DNA of 64,000 nucleotides from Pisaster brevispinus (lineage: Eukaryota; Echinodermata; Asteroidea; Forcipulatida; Asteriidae): positions 11,595,705-11,659,704 of the forward strand of contig JAMKCF010000013.1 in NCBI GenBank assembly GCA_023634235.1. Direction: 5' to 3'. The position numbers and the translations under genes are program-made. Numbering within the stretch: position 1 is the stretch's first letter; each line of letters opens with the position of its first letter. The notes beneath the pieces were generated by a model. That model was not told the origin of the DNA and did not search any database. It saw only the letters and a list, made by a program, of their open reading frames with translations. Shown piece by piece: positions 45,346 through 56,443 of this stretch.

Positions 45346-46691
45346 TGTGACATAATGGAAGCCACACCGGCGCATTAGCGCCCTCTTTAGACGGTGTAAG
45401 AATAACCATGTTTATCGAAAAACAGTGTTTATCAACTGATAAACACTGTTTATCGAATTATTGGGCATTTGGCGTCGGCGTAAAACTGTGTTTATCGACC
45501 GATAAACACTGTTTTTAGATAAACAGTGTTTATCGAAAAACTATGTTTATCGAAAAACAGTGTTTATCAGTCGATAAACACTGTTTATCATCAGTTGATA
45601 AACACAGTTTTTCGATAAACAGTGTTTATCAACTGATAAACAGTGATAATCGAAAAACTCTGTTTATCACCTCGAAAAACTCTGTTTATCGCTTGATAAA
45701 CATAGTTTTTCGATAAACAGTGTTTATCAGTTGATAAACAATGTTTATCTCGATAAACTCTGTTTATCGGCGAAAAACTATGTTTATCGGCGATAAACAG
45801 TGTTTATCGAGATAAACAGTGTTTATCGAATTATTGGGCATATGGTTTGCCATACACGTTTGGTAATTGTCAAAGACCAGTATTCTCACTTGGCGTATCT
45901 CAACATATGCATAAAATAACAAATCTGTGAAAATTTGGGCTCAATGGTGGTCATCGAAGTTGCTAGAAAATAATGAAAGAAAAAAACACCCTTGTTGCAC
46001 AATGTGTGTGCTTTCAGATGCCTGAAAAAGGCTTCAGGCCTGAAGTCTTTCTCAGATTCAAATATTTTAGTGAGAAATAATTACCCCTTTCTCAAAAACT
46101 ACGTTACTCCAGAGGGAGTCGTTCCTCACAATGTTTGATACTATCAACAGCTCTCCTTTGCTCGTTACCAAGTAAGTTTTTATGCTAATATATATTTTGA
46201 GTAGTGTCCAGTGCCTTTAAATATTATCATAAACAAAAGGTAAGCAATTTCAGAATAATCTAGAGAATTTTTAAGTCCAAACCCTTACCCATTGTCGAGC
46301 TCTTTTCAGAATGCATTTTATTCACTTTTTAATTCCTTGCGAGAAGGTACTTTTCGCCACAATACCATTCACAATCACAACAACATCCCATAGCGAGCTA
46401 GCTGTTAGAAACACATGGCGAATCATGAATAATTCACGAAAAGGTGCAAACTCGATCGTTGATTGGCTTCCCCGGAAAGTCGGGGGAAAAACAATGAAAC
46501 ACTTAAGCACCCTCATATATACAAGATATCCAAGACCTTCGCGCAAGCTGGAAATCGAACCAAGGATAGTGACGCCCTCTGTTGTTTGAATTGATCCATT
46601 TCGGTGTGAACTACCAACGATGGATAGTGGACTTATTCTGTTGTTGGAATTGATCCATGCGAAGGTCTTGGAACCAAGACTAGCCTATGGG

Positions 46692-46818
46692 CGGCTGCTT
46701 GTTCATCCGCGGCCGACCCTTTGATCCACGGCCCCGGCCACGGCCACGGCCACGGCCCCGCATTGGCAGCATCGGCGAGTCCATTCTCCCCGGACGCGTC
46801 TTCTTCCGTACTGGACAA
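46692..46818 (-). pseudogene. Ngaro gag-like ORF, N-terminal fragment
   Basis: It starts MSSTEEDASGENGLADAA, then a Trp-Pro repeat segment (GPWPWPWPGPW), and is cut by insertion of X2 directly after codons for AAAHR. The sequence GCCTATGGG at 46683-46691 is the target duplication. On the other side of X2 the frame can be followed from 36428 for about 20 codons before a stop, so the gag was also damaged by a small indel. Confidence 0.6.
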
Positions 46819-46823
46819 GGCAT

Positions 46824-48305
46824 CCTTCCTCCAGAAAAACCCGCGAATTAAAAAGTTCGCAAGGCTCTGCCGTAGATAACTTGTATGAAGACAGAATGTG
46901 CCACAGACAAACCTCTGTCTCTGTTAGACCAAAATCTCCAACAATGGAATACCGCTCTAACAGAAACTGGCCCGCAAATGTTTGTGAAAAATTCAACAAA
47001 TCCTTACGATTGAAAATTTAAAGTTTTCGAAGTAAATGTTACTCTCAGTGAAAGCTGAGCCGAAGTGATTAGCTTTCCCGCTACTCAGAAGTACCACGCT
47101 TTTGTTACGCAATCTAAAATAAAGGTCAATTTGACCACACACACTTTGCATAAAGGTCAGCCTTGCTACCCCGGGAAAGTTAGGTTACCTTTATGGCTTA
47201 CGTCTAAACCACCACAAGGAACTTCACCAAGGCAAGCCTAACAAAATTAGTCCAACAACCATGCAGCAGAGGACACCAATATTCAAACTGTCAGCACCGT
47301 GTATTGCGGCACGGCCTGGTACACTGCGGTACACTGCGGGGGTCTTCTGCGGCGAATAATGTATTTTATCGTTTATGCGATAAAATGAAGTATGATGACT
47401 GACTGTACATAAGGGTATGGATACGATTGCTGTAATATTACGGAATTTAACTGAGAGTTATGGAGAATAAATGTCGATTAATGATCGTTAAACAAGGCTG
47501 ATTTATATTGCTGTTTAGGCTGTACACGTTTCCAGAGAATACTAGTTAAAGTAGACTCATTGTCTCTTCCCCGAATAATTAACTTTAAGATTATGCCCCT
47601 TCGTTCCAATGTTTATTTCGTCAGACTCCATAGGTCAATGCTCTTCCAACCAGTGCACCCTTTCCACCAGTGCACCATTCCCTCCAAACACTAAATCCAC
47701 CCCTCCCTCCAAACCGTATGCCCACCCCTCCCTTCCCATCGGCGAGCGAATCCGGTATGAAGCCCACCCTCTATTTTGACACCTTCTAGCATCACTCGAC
47801 ATTATAATGGATCTTTATGCAGTTTAGGCCGTTGGATAGTACTGAGGCTAAAATGTGTATAAGCACTGTGTTTAACTTATAGGACTATTCGTCCAAAAAT
47901 AAAGTATTGCATTTTTAGCAGCTAATTTCAACCATACTTTTCTGTGCGGCCGAAAGTTTTGTTTAAGTATTGCAATTCTAGCAGCAAAGCCATACTATTT
48001 CCCAAGCCCTGCAAAAAAGCAACCACCCACACCTACCAATCCGAAGGTCCGTGAGAAACAGACAATCAAAAATTTCATTAAACAGCGAAATGGGTGAGCG
48101 TTATTTTTATCAGCAAAGCCGCCCAAACGTTTATTCCAAGAGTTCTGCCCAAAACAACAACAAAACCCCACCCGTATCTACCAATTAGAATAAAGAGGCA
48201 CGGAGGAGGAAGTTGTTCCACCATTGACCCTCATACTAAAAGGGTGTACATATTATTAGATCGTTCTTTAGGCGTTATTTGATTAATTCGGGTTTTGAAC
48301 AAAGA
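46824..48305. other. Probable 5' leader of the Ngaro element, then intergenic
   Basis: No supported gene. The first ~500 bases may be the 5' untranslated region and left terminal repeat of the Ngaro element, but no matching repeat could be found at the other end. Confidence 0.35.
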
Positions 48306-48309
48306 AATG

Positions 48310-48381
48310 GAATCGAGCGGGACTTGAACCAACGTCCTCCGGATTAACGTACCGGCGCTCTACCAACTGAGTCATCCAGCC
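48310..48381 (-). tRNA. Degenerate tRNA-like sequence (pseudo-tRNA or SINE head)
   Basis: In minus orientation it reads GGCTGGATGACTCAGTTGG, then an anticodon arm CCGGT-ACGTTAA-TCCGG (GTT, which would be Asn), and a T arm with GGTTCAAGTCC. The A and B box positions are right, but the acceptor stem does not pair well and the T stem has mismatches. I read it as a tRNA-derived pseudogene or SINE head, not a working tRNA. Confidence 0.55.
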
Positions 48382-49989
48382 ATTATGTTGTCAGTCTTCC
48401 TATTCGTCAAAATCTTTGTTTGGGGTGCCAGTCAGAAGCGCATTTACAAACCGGAAGGTCCGTGAGAAACAGCCATTCGGCGAGTCACCCGACCAAAAGG
48501 GCGCAAGTGGGTCAGAAGGCAAAGGGCAAGGAGTGAACCAATCCGGAGATCCGTCTGCAAAACAGCCAACGAGTCAGTCACTCCTGAACACGTCAATTCT
48601 GGAGATTTCTTGGAAGTCGGAGGCCACCATCCCAAACTGAAGGGTTCGCTCAGCGACCGACGCCGCTTTCGACCCCGCTTCCGACCAGATTTTGAAGGGA
48701 TCGCTCCGTCTCCGACCAACCAGGAGGCCCGTCTCAACCAGCCAACCAGGCGACTCGCACCACGGCAGACCGTCCACAGCGTCTGGCACCCCGGCGGATT
48801 AGGCGACCGCACCGAAGACAGCAGGGAAGTGCCCAACCTCTTCCCCAGGGTGTGTCGAGCAGTACGAGGCTGACTGCTCTCTCACCCTGGTATTGGAATA
48901 TTTGCATGTCCAAAAATTTTGGATACGTATGCAAATTAGAATAGTCTGGCTGCATATCGAAATTCACATCTTCGCCATAGTCTCGTGGTCCGGTACCAGA
49001 TTTAGTAGCTTGTATGTATTGGAAACATGTACATGTGACTTGTGCTAATGCAATGTTGTTGTCCAATCAGGGTCCAAGTGAGGAGTTTTCATCCCAGAGT
49101 TTACTATTTACAAACATGGTTGGAAATAAAGTAAACCATGGGGACGAGGTTGGGAAGTGCCATACCAAACAACCGAGATAGCAGACGTTTTAATCCGAGA
49201 GATTTTACGATGGCGCTTCTAATCCAAGATGGCGCAGGTGGGCGCAATGAAAATGCTTGCTTATAAAATGTTGCAAATGTAATGTGGGTTAGGGGGTATT
49301 TGGAGGGGCACTCAGAGGTCATGATTTTGTAGAATAGGCTTGGTAAAGGTAGTGATAAAACTGGTGTGCATGCAAAAAGGTGTTGAGAGGGGTCGAAACG
49401 TCACCTGCCCTCACCCAGTCCCCTTTCTTCAAATACGAAGCATAATTTGGGGTTGAGTTTCAATATTTTGGAAGGATATACTTGGCAATGATGCATCTTG
49501 GCCCTATGTAGGTATTTTGAGATGTCAAAACTTGTTTTGAGTGACTAACATTTGCCCTAGCAATCCACTGCTTTTTTGATGAAATATATGCTTTTGTGCT
49601 CCTGAAATTCAAAAAATTATGTATTTATTTATTACTTGATTTCTTTATGTCTCGCCACACTGTGTACGACCGATTGAGAGAACTGGCACCTGGAAAGGGG
49701 CGGCCATATACCCCTAACTGTCTTGACGTTTATAAACTACCCCCAAAAACACCATTTATATTCATCATAAAATTGTCAAGATTTTGAAGGCATTTCGGAT
49801 CCCCTCTTCGTGTTAATTGAGCCATAAAGGCCACATACACAAACACCAAGGTGATACTGAAGTGTTCAAGCTACAGGCTGGTGTCCCACAAGGTGACAAG
49901 GTAGCGCCCTTTGTGAGATATTGCATGGGCTTTATTGGGGTAAATTTGTAGAAGGCTCATCTGTTTATTTCGCCATACTGGAAGGTGGC
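48382..49989. other. Intergenic stretch, no gene seen
   Basis: GGAAGGTCCGTGAGAAACAG at about 48452 recurs nearly exactly at about 48042. Overlapping frames at 48444-49066 are on opposite strands without recognisable motifs. No gene is supported. Confidence 0.45.
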
Positions 49990-50380
49990 GTGTCGTGGCC
50001 GAGCGGATAAGAGCACCGAACTCAAGCTCTGGTGTTTCCGATTCAGCAGAGTGTGGGTTCGAGTCCCGGTCGTGACACTTGTGTCCTTAAGCAAGACACT
50101 TAACCATTATTGCTTCGTCATTCGGATGGGACGTAAAGCCGTTGGCCCCGTGTGTTATGTAATGCACGTAAAAGAACCCAGTACACTTATCGAAAAGAGA
50201 AGGGGTTCGCATATTGCGCCACAGCACCTTGTAAACCATTACATGGTGCTATGTAAAGGAGTAGGTCTCATACTTAAAATGCCCCACATACCTTGCAGGA
50301 AATTAATGTTGAAGCGCCTTGAGCGTCACTGAGTGACGGATATGAGCGCTATATAAGAAGTCATTATTATTATTATTAAG
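49990..50380 (+). repeat. tRNA-Leu-derived SINE, copy 1
   Basis: The head GTGTCGTGGCCGAGCGGATA, then CTCAAGC at the anticodon position (CAA, Leu) and GGTTCGAGTCCC, gives good A and B boxes for RNA polymerase III. The body has GGATGGGACGTAAAGCCGTT and GTAAAAGAACCCAGT, and the tail is (ATT)n. AAGGTG both before the head and after the tail may be a target duplication. Confidence 0.88.
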
Positions 50381-51439
50381 GTGAGAATCTTGAGAAGAAG
50401 AGCTCCACCAATTACACCTAAGAAGTCCATACGGAGGGTTAATTGATTTACACTATCTCATCTGGACTTCATTAATGAACGAAATCACAGATGCCCTTCT
50501 CCCCGACCCTAAAATGGGCTGGGACAACATCAGGGAAAACCAGGCATATCAAGAGGTAAATAAAATTGACAGAGAAAGCAAAAAATACCTTTAACCCACC
50601 AGCAGGACTTGTGTTTATCTGTGTAAAAATTTGGGCAAAGAAAACCCTATTCCCCCTTATCCAAGCAGTCCCCCTATACCCGCATGTCCACCAAGAGTAG
50701 AAAACGGTCTCAACCTTGTTCTTCAAGACACCTTCTTTCAGATTGGTGACTTTGGCTCCCCAATATTCATGGTCACATTCCCTTCCTTGGACGCGTATAC
50801 GCTCAGTCTCCCTCTACTTCCCTGTCTCTGCTTGTTACCTACTGACACAACAGTGAGCATATTCCTCACACACACCCAGTAGGCCCTATGGGAATCCCAT
50901 TCCAGTTTCAGCCTTCGCCCATCATTAATCCACAGCTAATCTTCATCCATCAGATCGCAATGTTCGAAACGCGAGTTGTTAAACCACCGGTTCTTTTCAG
51001 AGCAACTAAAACGTCTAGAGAGATTAGTACAAGGTGATAACAGAAAACCTATTTTATTCCCAAGTTTCAAATCCTACTTTTAAACAGAATAATAATACAT
51101 TATATGAGATTGACAACTTTTAAAAACCCAAGAATGCTTTAAAATTAATGAAACAATAAGCTTTATTTTATCATTAGTTGTGAATAAAGTTCGTTTGTAA
51201 AGTTTATGGCTTTTAAGAATATACTGTTTTTAAGGCCGTATTAAAAGACGGACACTTCCTGGAAATAATATTAGTCTACCAGCGTTCGGCAGTGACAAAT
51301 ACGTTCCCCAATTAAATCGTTTCTTTCGGCAAAGATTTAAGCACGCGTTCACCAAAATGTCAGAAAAAATGATGATGTCTTAAAAGATGAATCTGTTGCA
51401 TTTGAAGTAATCCTCAAAGTAAACCACAGTAAACAATAA
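50381..51439. other. Intergenic stretch, no gene seen
   Basis: No supported frame, repeat or RNA gene. Confidence 0.45.
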
Positions 51440-52005
51440 CAGAGAGTTTTCGCAAGCGTACTGATACAGATACAGAATGATACAAATACGATAACCGTAT
51501 CCGTTCACGTTGGATGCACGTCAGATTTTGTTTCGCAATCATGTGTCAGGCCTAGGCCAAAGTATACACACACATTGGCTTAAAAATCCAAAAACATGTT
51601 GCATTGAAGAATTGTATTGAATAGTATTTTGGCTTAACTGTTCCTTTTCGAACCACTACGTTAAACGCCGCGTAAAAGAAAGTTTCCAGCAAGCACGGCA
51701 AAATAGAGACGACTGTTCATACTGCATTTTCCAGATATTTTGCTCACAAATGAAGAACACATTTCTATCTATGTCATGAATGACACTTTTAAAAGCATTA
51801 CGGGGGAAACTGTTTTTAATATAGGTCAAAAATACAACTAAAATCAGCAAAACGGTATCCGTTTTGACGTACGTGTATGAGCTCCCGTATCCGTTGTCAC
51901 CATGCATGCAAAATACTGAAGCAGCGATTACGCGTCACGTGAGCACAAACAAGTGTTGACGTATCAGTATCTGTATCTGTATCCGTAGCCTTGCGAAACC
52001 TCTCT
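51440..52005. mobile_element. 566-bp MITE-like inverted-repeat element
   Basis: The ends are AGAGAGTTTTCGCAAG and CTTGCGAAACCTCTCT, followed inward by GATACAGATACAG and its mirror CTGTATCTGTATCC. Further inward copies of CGTATCCGTT are mirrored as well. I could not find a target duplication. It is not in Group 1 or 2 by its ends. Confidence 0.75.
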
Positions 52006-52669
52006 AAAAGCAGCGTTCAGAAACTAATACACTAGAATAACAATATAGAGGTTAAATGTCAACACGTGGCTGGCTAGAAAAAAAAAACATAAATATTAAA
52101 TTAGTTAATTTATGATTTTCGAAAAGTACAGTGTGTTTGACTTTACGGTTCAATAAAACCCTCAAGGGCGTGGCAGCTTCCCACTATACACCGGTGCTCA
52201 AGGGTACCAATATTTATAGCAATATCTTCCAAGATAATTACACATTTTTTTGTGCATTTCCCACAAATGTTTGGCGCGCTGCGAAGCAGAGTGAGCCTAT
52301 GTAATGACAATTTCCGTCCGTCTGACCGGCCCTCCACAATCAGTGTGAATGTTAAAGTTTTAGTATGAAGCTTGAACCCTTAAGTGTTGGGTGGTTTTAT
52401 GGAATCAATTATCCCCAAGTGAGTTCAGTACACAGTGACAGTCATGTTTTGTGGTTCTCAACCATGTTTTTAAGGAAATGTTGAAGTTTGGGGAATAGAA
52501 ACAAATGCTAGGCTTAACATTTCTCCCTGGATTTTTAAAAAGTCAGAGTAAATGATGTTTTAAAACTGACTTATAACTTTGAATTACAACCAGGCAACAT
52601 TACAACAGACATGCACATATTGCACAGTCACACTAAGAATGAAACTCATGATTGTTTCACCGGTTTTAG

Positions 52670-53065
52670 ATGAGTGACTTAAAACAATGAGATACCTTGA
52701 ATGTCCATAACTCCTTGTAGCAATGGTGTAACGATTTGAAACTGATATAAAATGTTGTCATTGACGTGCAGATTCTTATAAAAGAGTAGATAACTCATCA
52801 GTATGACACCCGTTCCAATTGAGCGAGCTAAAACAATGAGTAGTTTGAGTGGCTATAAACTCCTTACTGCAATGATGTACCGACTTTAAACTTATATCAA
52901 ATGTTGTCATTCACATACAGATTCAGGTAAACGAACAACACTCATAGTCATGGGTATGATAATAGATGGTTCCATATGAATAGACTAAAACAATAGAAAC
53001 GTTTAATGTAATTAACTCCTAATTGAACTAATGACATGAATGAGGTACTGTTGTCACATTTGGGC
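52670..53065. repeat. Diverged ~150-bp tandem repeat, 3 copies
   Basis: AAAACAATGAG...AACTCCTT...GCAATG, AAATGTTGTCATT and CAGATTC recur with spacing of about 147 and 158 bases (units at about 52682, 52829 and 52987). The third copy is the most diverged. Confidence 0.75.
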
Positions 53066-53066
53066 A

Positions 53067-53182
53067 AGACTTGATTTTCAAGTCTGAGATCGCGGTTATT
53101 TCTCTGCATCAGCCATGCAAAACTCGCCAGCAGATTGGCTAAAACACGCTCTATAAAACTCGCGATCTCAGACTTGCCCCAC
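53067..53182. repeat. Small inverted-repeat element
   Basis: CAAGTCTGAGATCGCGG on the left mirrors CTCGCGATCTCAGACTTG on the right around a ~55-bp centre. The left tip contains CTTGATTTTCAAG, a small palindrome like those at Group 2 tips. No clear target duplication. Confidence 0.65.
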
Positions 53183-53210
53183 TTACGTGGGATATTTATT
53201 TATTCCCCAC

Positions 53211-54836
53211 TATGGGGTTCCGTTTATGACTTTATTTCTAACTCTTATTGTTACAGACCGTCAATCTAAATTTATTCCGTGTGACGTCGGAGTTTTATTT
53301 TGCTTGATAGAGGGCGCTGTTTTTACATGTACATGTACATCGCTTTTGCGTGAAACACGTACTTTGAGTCAAGCGTCACAGTCAAACTTCACAAATATGT
53401 TTGCTTATTTGGAATGCGCCCAATGTTGTGAGTATTAATTAATTCATTTAATGTTAAAGATTATGAGCATAAGTAAACTGTGATTCAGGGATTGTAGAAT
53501 TTAGGGCTGCAATTACGGTATAATTTTGGTTGTGAAAGTGATTAAATTTCTTTCTCAAGCGTGCATGAGTCAAGAAGTCATTCACATGGGTTATGTTTGT
53601 ACAGTTGTGTGCAGGATAACTTGGTGAAGCTACAGTTTGGTATTAAGTGGAATTACTCGGAGTTGAGGCGAACGGGAATTAGTTTGGGAGAAAAATTGGT
53701 TTATAATCACTATCATTGTAAATATAAATTAATTAGGGTTAATCAGTTCATGAAATTATTGTAAATCAAATGTTTAAAATTGTTTGGTTTAATTTGATTA
53801 AATTGCAGATCGAACCACTGCCACTGAATCACCATGGCAATCGGGAATACTCACGTCAAAAGGCCGTCCCATTTTTTTCCCAGGTAGATGTCTCATTCAC
53901 TACGTTTTGGGGTTTTCTAAACGCGTCAGGTCGATCGCTACCTACTCGTGCGTTTAATAGGATCCGAAAAAGTAGTACACAGAGTAGTAATACGTAGACT
54001 CGCTCGGTGCTTATTTTCCCTAATAAATATATTTAAAATGTTTTTGTATTTTGGTGAGACCGGATTTCAGTCTATCCACCCAAAAAGAAAGATCTACCAA
54101 ACGATTCATAGGGCTACCTGTGTCTTTCCGTTGTTTTTGGTTCAGACAATATTCTTCATACTTTTTTTTATGTTTGAAAACTCAAAGTCATGAGCCCTCA
54201 TTGGTATGGTGTTCCATAGAGGACAGATGCAGTCGTAGTTGTGTAAAGGTCCGTTGCTTTGAGTTGGTCCGTCATGAGGTTGTCCGTCGTAGTGTGAGCT
54301 GGTCCGTCTCACAGCGGCCAACTCACAACTTCGACGGACCTTCACTCAACTCCGACGGGACAATCCATAACCACGGCGGAGGCTGCCGCACCTCTACGGA
54401 ACACCATACTTTGACACTACATGTGTAATAATACAACAAATCAGCTGAGAAATCCACCCAATGGGACGATTTTGAAATGGCTTTCTCAACACTTTATCTT
54501 AAAACAAACCAATCAAAGACTAGCATTCCATGCACACATGATTTACCTGATTATTTCCAACACAAAATAAAGACCACGGTGATGGAGTTCATGTGTTTGT
54601 GCCGTCAACCTTATTAGCGATCGGTGCACGTGTACCATGTGTGCACTATAATTATAATTATTTGATCTACTAACTTAATATCAAGTCTAGCTGCCTGGCC
54701 CTTAATTTTCGTAAGCGGCACTTCGTTCTAGGCCTACAATTGTTTATATCTATTTATATTTGGTTTCGTTCTATATATATTGGTTTAGTTCTATGTATAA
54801 GAGTTTCATAATAAAGTCATAAACGGCACCCCATAC
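53211..54836. mobile_element. Possible Y-family element (Group 1), uncertain
   Basis: The left end TATGGGGTTCCGTTTATGAC and the right arm 54672-54836 ending AACGGCACCCCATA match the Y arms. The left arm is only ~45 bp long, and the flanks (CCCCAC and CACGAC) do not match as a target duplication. These may therefore be two separate, truncated copies. The inside has no supported gene; the short frames at 53187-53997 show no motif. Confidence 0.45.
54205..54408. mobile_element. 204-bp MITE with TATGG ends (Group 1-like)
   Basis: TATGGTGTTCCATAGAGG mirrors CCTCTACGGAACACCATA. The middle has GTCCGTCGTAG and GTCCGTC repeats that pair with GACGGACC. The flanks CATTGG and CTTTGA match at four of six bases, so the target duplication is weak. 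Confidence 0.65.
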
Positions 54837-54839
54837 ACG

Positions 54840-55339
54840 ACTGAAATTTACATAACAACACTGATGCTAGAGAGATGGCCAATCAGGAGGTCACAACACC
54901 CATGTTGGCTTCATCTATTTCCAATAGCTTACAACCACTTCAGCATTTCCTGTAAAATCTCACTAGTCTTAAGAGTAAAATTGCTTGGTTTGTATGGTAT
55001 TTATAATGTAAAGCTAAAATAATACAAGATCTTTAAAATGTTGAAAATATACATAATAAAATACCTGATTCTTACTAGACGGGAAAACTGTGTTACCTAT
55101 GGTTTGAATAGAATCGCCGAGTGATTTTTCCCAACGTTTAAAAAAAATAATCAATTTAAATACCAGAATCAGATTAGTTATGGGTTTGGTTTTTTTTTGT
55201 TTTTTACTATCTCCCGTGGTATAAACGGTTCAATTTGACCCAAGTTTTTATGGTCATTAATTTTTTTTAGTAATTACCAGAGGAAGATGTGACCTGGTTT
55301 CATTGGATCAAAAACATCATCCCACCTTTCGTTAAGGCA
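54840..55339. other. 3' flank of Reeler gene B
   Basis: The 3' untranslated region of gene B should begin at 55339 and run left. I see no poly(A) signal that I can assign with confidence. No other gene is visible. Confidence 0.4.
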
Positions 55340-55422
55340 CTAAAGGATGTATATAGATGTGAAGACGGCCATCAACAAAGCTACCATCAGAGCTGAAACA
55401 TTCACACTTGCAGTAAACGAAC
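55340..55422 (-). CDS. Reeler-domain protein, gene B, exon 5 (hydrophobic C-terminus and stop)
   Basis: This terminal coding exon opens after GTTTTCTTGAAG, 232 bp downstream of exon 4, and completes the split codon as Gly. It encodes 26 more residues and a TAG stop. The last 17 residues (ALMVALLMAVFTSIYIL) are almost entirely hydrophobic and end the protein, preceded by a short Ser/Thr/Ala-rich stretch. That layout suits a GPI-attachment signal or a tail anchor. With the signal peptide seen in gene A, the inferred product is a single Reeler domain held at the outer cell surface, about 210 residues in all. No DOMON or cytochrome b561 region follows, so it is not an FRRS1-type reductase. GPI anchoring is inferred, not shown. 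Confidence 0.75.
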
Positions 55423-55654
55423 CTTCAAGAAAACCACAACAATCAGTATTTCATTAGCAAGTCAATACTCGATTTGTAAGTTTCAATCAGTTACAATAAT
55501 AAAACCCATTATAATGTACATTTCCATGTGTGTGGGTTTTTTTCTTCTCTTTTTATCAAAGTTATCATTTATGCAAAAAAGCAATCACTCAGTTGCGAAA
55601 ATAAAATATATATTCAAATAAATACATGAATTGAAAGGTTTTCACGATACCTAC

Positions 55655-55725
55655 CTTTGTTGTAAATTATCTCAGACTGCACTCTTGCCCAATACATTTT
55701 CGCTGGGCCCTGCACAATGGTGGCC
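55655..55725 (-). CDS. Reeler-domain protein, gene B, exon 4 (end of Reeler domain)
   Basis: This 71-bp exon encodes ATIVQGPAKMYWARVQSE and closes the Reeler domain. The acceptor is TTTGTAG and the donor is CAAAG|GTAGGT, phase 1. It is equal in length and phase to the gene A exon at 40-110. Compared with A, the Gly after Trp-Ala is Arg and the Met before Ile-Tyr is Ile. Confidence 0.88.
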
Positions 55726-56443
55726 CTACAAATGAACGGGTAGTAAGAGTATTACGTGTTGAATAAAATTAAAGTAGTATTCGGGGGGATTTAAAGGTAG
55801 AAACTTCAACGATTTTAGTAGATTGAGCTTCGGACATGAGATAGGCTTGATTCAAGCCGGACTCCCCACAGTGACATCGGCGTTTCCTTTTTAATTCAGT
55901 TCAATTAGGTTCGTTGTAAAATACAAAAATACAACTGGACAATAAGTTACATGAGAAATAATATATGTGAAGAAGGTGTGGATTTAGGCCAGTAAAAAGT
56001 TTTTTAAAAGATTAATTATTTAAAAAGAAAATTAAATGCAAAGAAGGGATTCCTGTTATGGAAATATAAATCAAAGTTTTACATTCAATAAAGCGACGTT
56101 TCATTATGAAGTATTCAAAAAAGTCTCACAAAGTTTGTAATAACGGATTGTTTGCATCTTAGAGGCAAGTGGTCTGAGTTAACAGTTTACGTTATGTCAG
56201 TTCCTGAGTGGTGTATCTGTGGGAGTTGGTCGCAGTAACGCTAAGAGACCAGCAGCGATTTGGCAAAACTGGTGGCTATTATGCTACGATCAGCAACAGA
56301 GTTTAACAAAGTCTGAGCTCTCTACGGGGAATGCTAGCATGCGAAGAAGCCCTTCGTTCAGCCATGCGCAAACATTGTCAGCTTCTGTTACTCCAATATT
56401 GAATGCTGAAATGGAAGTGGCACTCGTGAGTGCGTTTGAAAAT

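Larger units (their letters stand above)
42464..45854. mobile_element. W: 3.4-kb foldback element with GATAAACACTGTTTATC arms, in X2 (Group 1)
   Basis: The ends are TATGGCAAGCCATATGCCC and GGGCATATGGTTTGCCATA. The 6-bp duplication CACGTT is at 42458-42463 and 45855-45860; X1 shows the empty site ACACGTTTGG. An 8-bp reading (ACACGTTT with ATGGC ends) fits equally well. The arms (about 42464-43083 and 45346-45854) consist largely of tandem and inverted copies of GATAAACACTGTTTATC and close variants, then share ACCGTCTAAAGAGGGCGC and GGTGTGGCTTCCATTATGTC. The interior carries V and a segment shared with 61615-61830. Confidence 0.9.
36438..46682. mobile_element. X2: Group 2 element carrying nested insertions Y, Z and W
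   Basis: The ends TAGTCTTGGTCCAAGAC and GGAACCAAGACTA equal those of X1. The exact 9-bp target duplication GCCTATGGG is at 36429-36437 and 46683-46691. X2's own sequence is 36438-36501, 40869-41081, 41663-42463 and 45855-46682, and closely follows X1 (2.26 kb). The three insertions account for the rest of the 10.2 kb. X2 landed in the gag-like frame of the Ngaro element. Confidence 0.93.
32061..46818 (-). mobile_element. Decayed Ngaro-type (DIRS order) retroelement split by later insertions
   Basis: In minus orientation the fragments run: gag N-terminus (46818-46692), gap for X2, gag remainder (36428-35203), RT and RNase H (35091-about 33860), tyrosine recombinase (33933-32582, split by two MITE copies), and SGNH hydrolase (32552-32061). 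Gag, RT-RNase H, tyrosine recombinase and a hydrolase with no integrase are diagnostic of Ngaro-like DIRS elements. Several frameshifts show it is dead. I could not define the split direct repeats expected at its ends; the 5' untranslated region probably extends right of 46818 and the 3' part left of 32061 across the foldback element. Confidence 0.85.

Noticed and set aside
42457..45861. 8-bp target duplication ACACGTTT for element W (as in sea-urchin TU elements)
   Set aside because: It fits the bases equally well, but the 6-bp reading gives TATGG ends like the other elements in the window, so I preferred that. Not excluded.
48310..48381. Functional tRNA-Asn
   Set aside because: Acceptor stem does not pair and the T stem has mismatches; a tRNA-derived relic is more likely.
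48444..49066. Overlapping frames of 71-130 codons on both strands
   Set aside because: Arg/Pro/Ser-rich readings on opposite strands of the same GC-richer stretch; no motif, no splice support.
53211..54836. Full Y-type element with TIRs
   Set aside because: Left arm is very short and flanks do not match. Listed with low confidence only.
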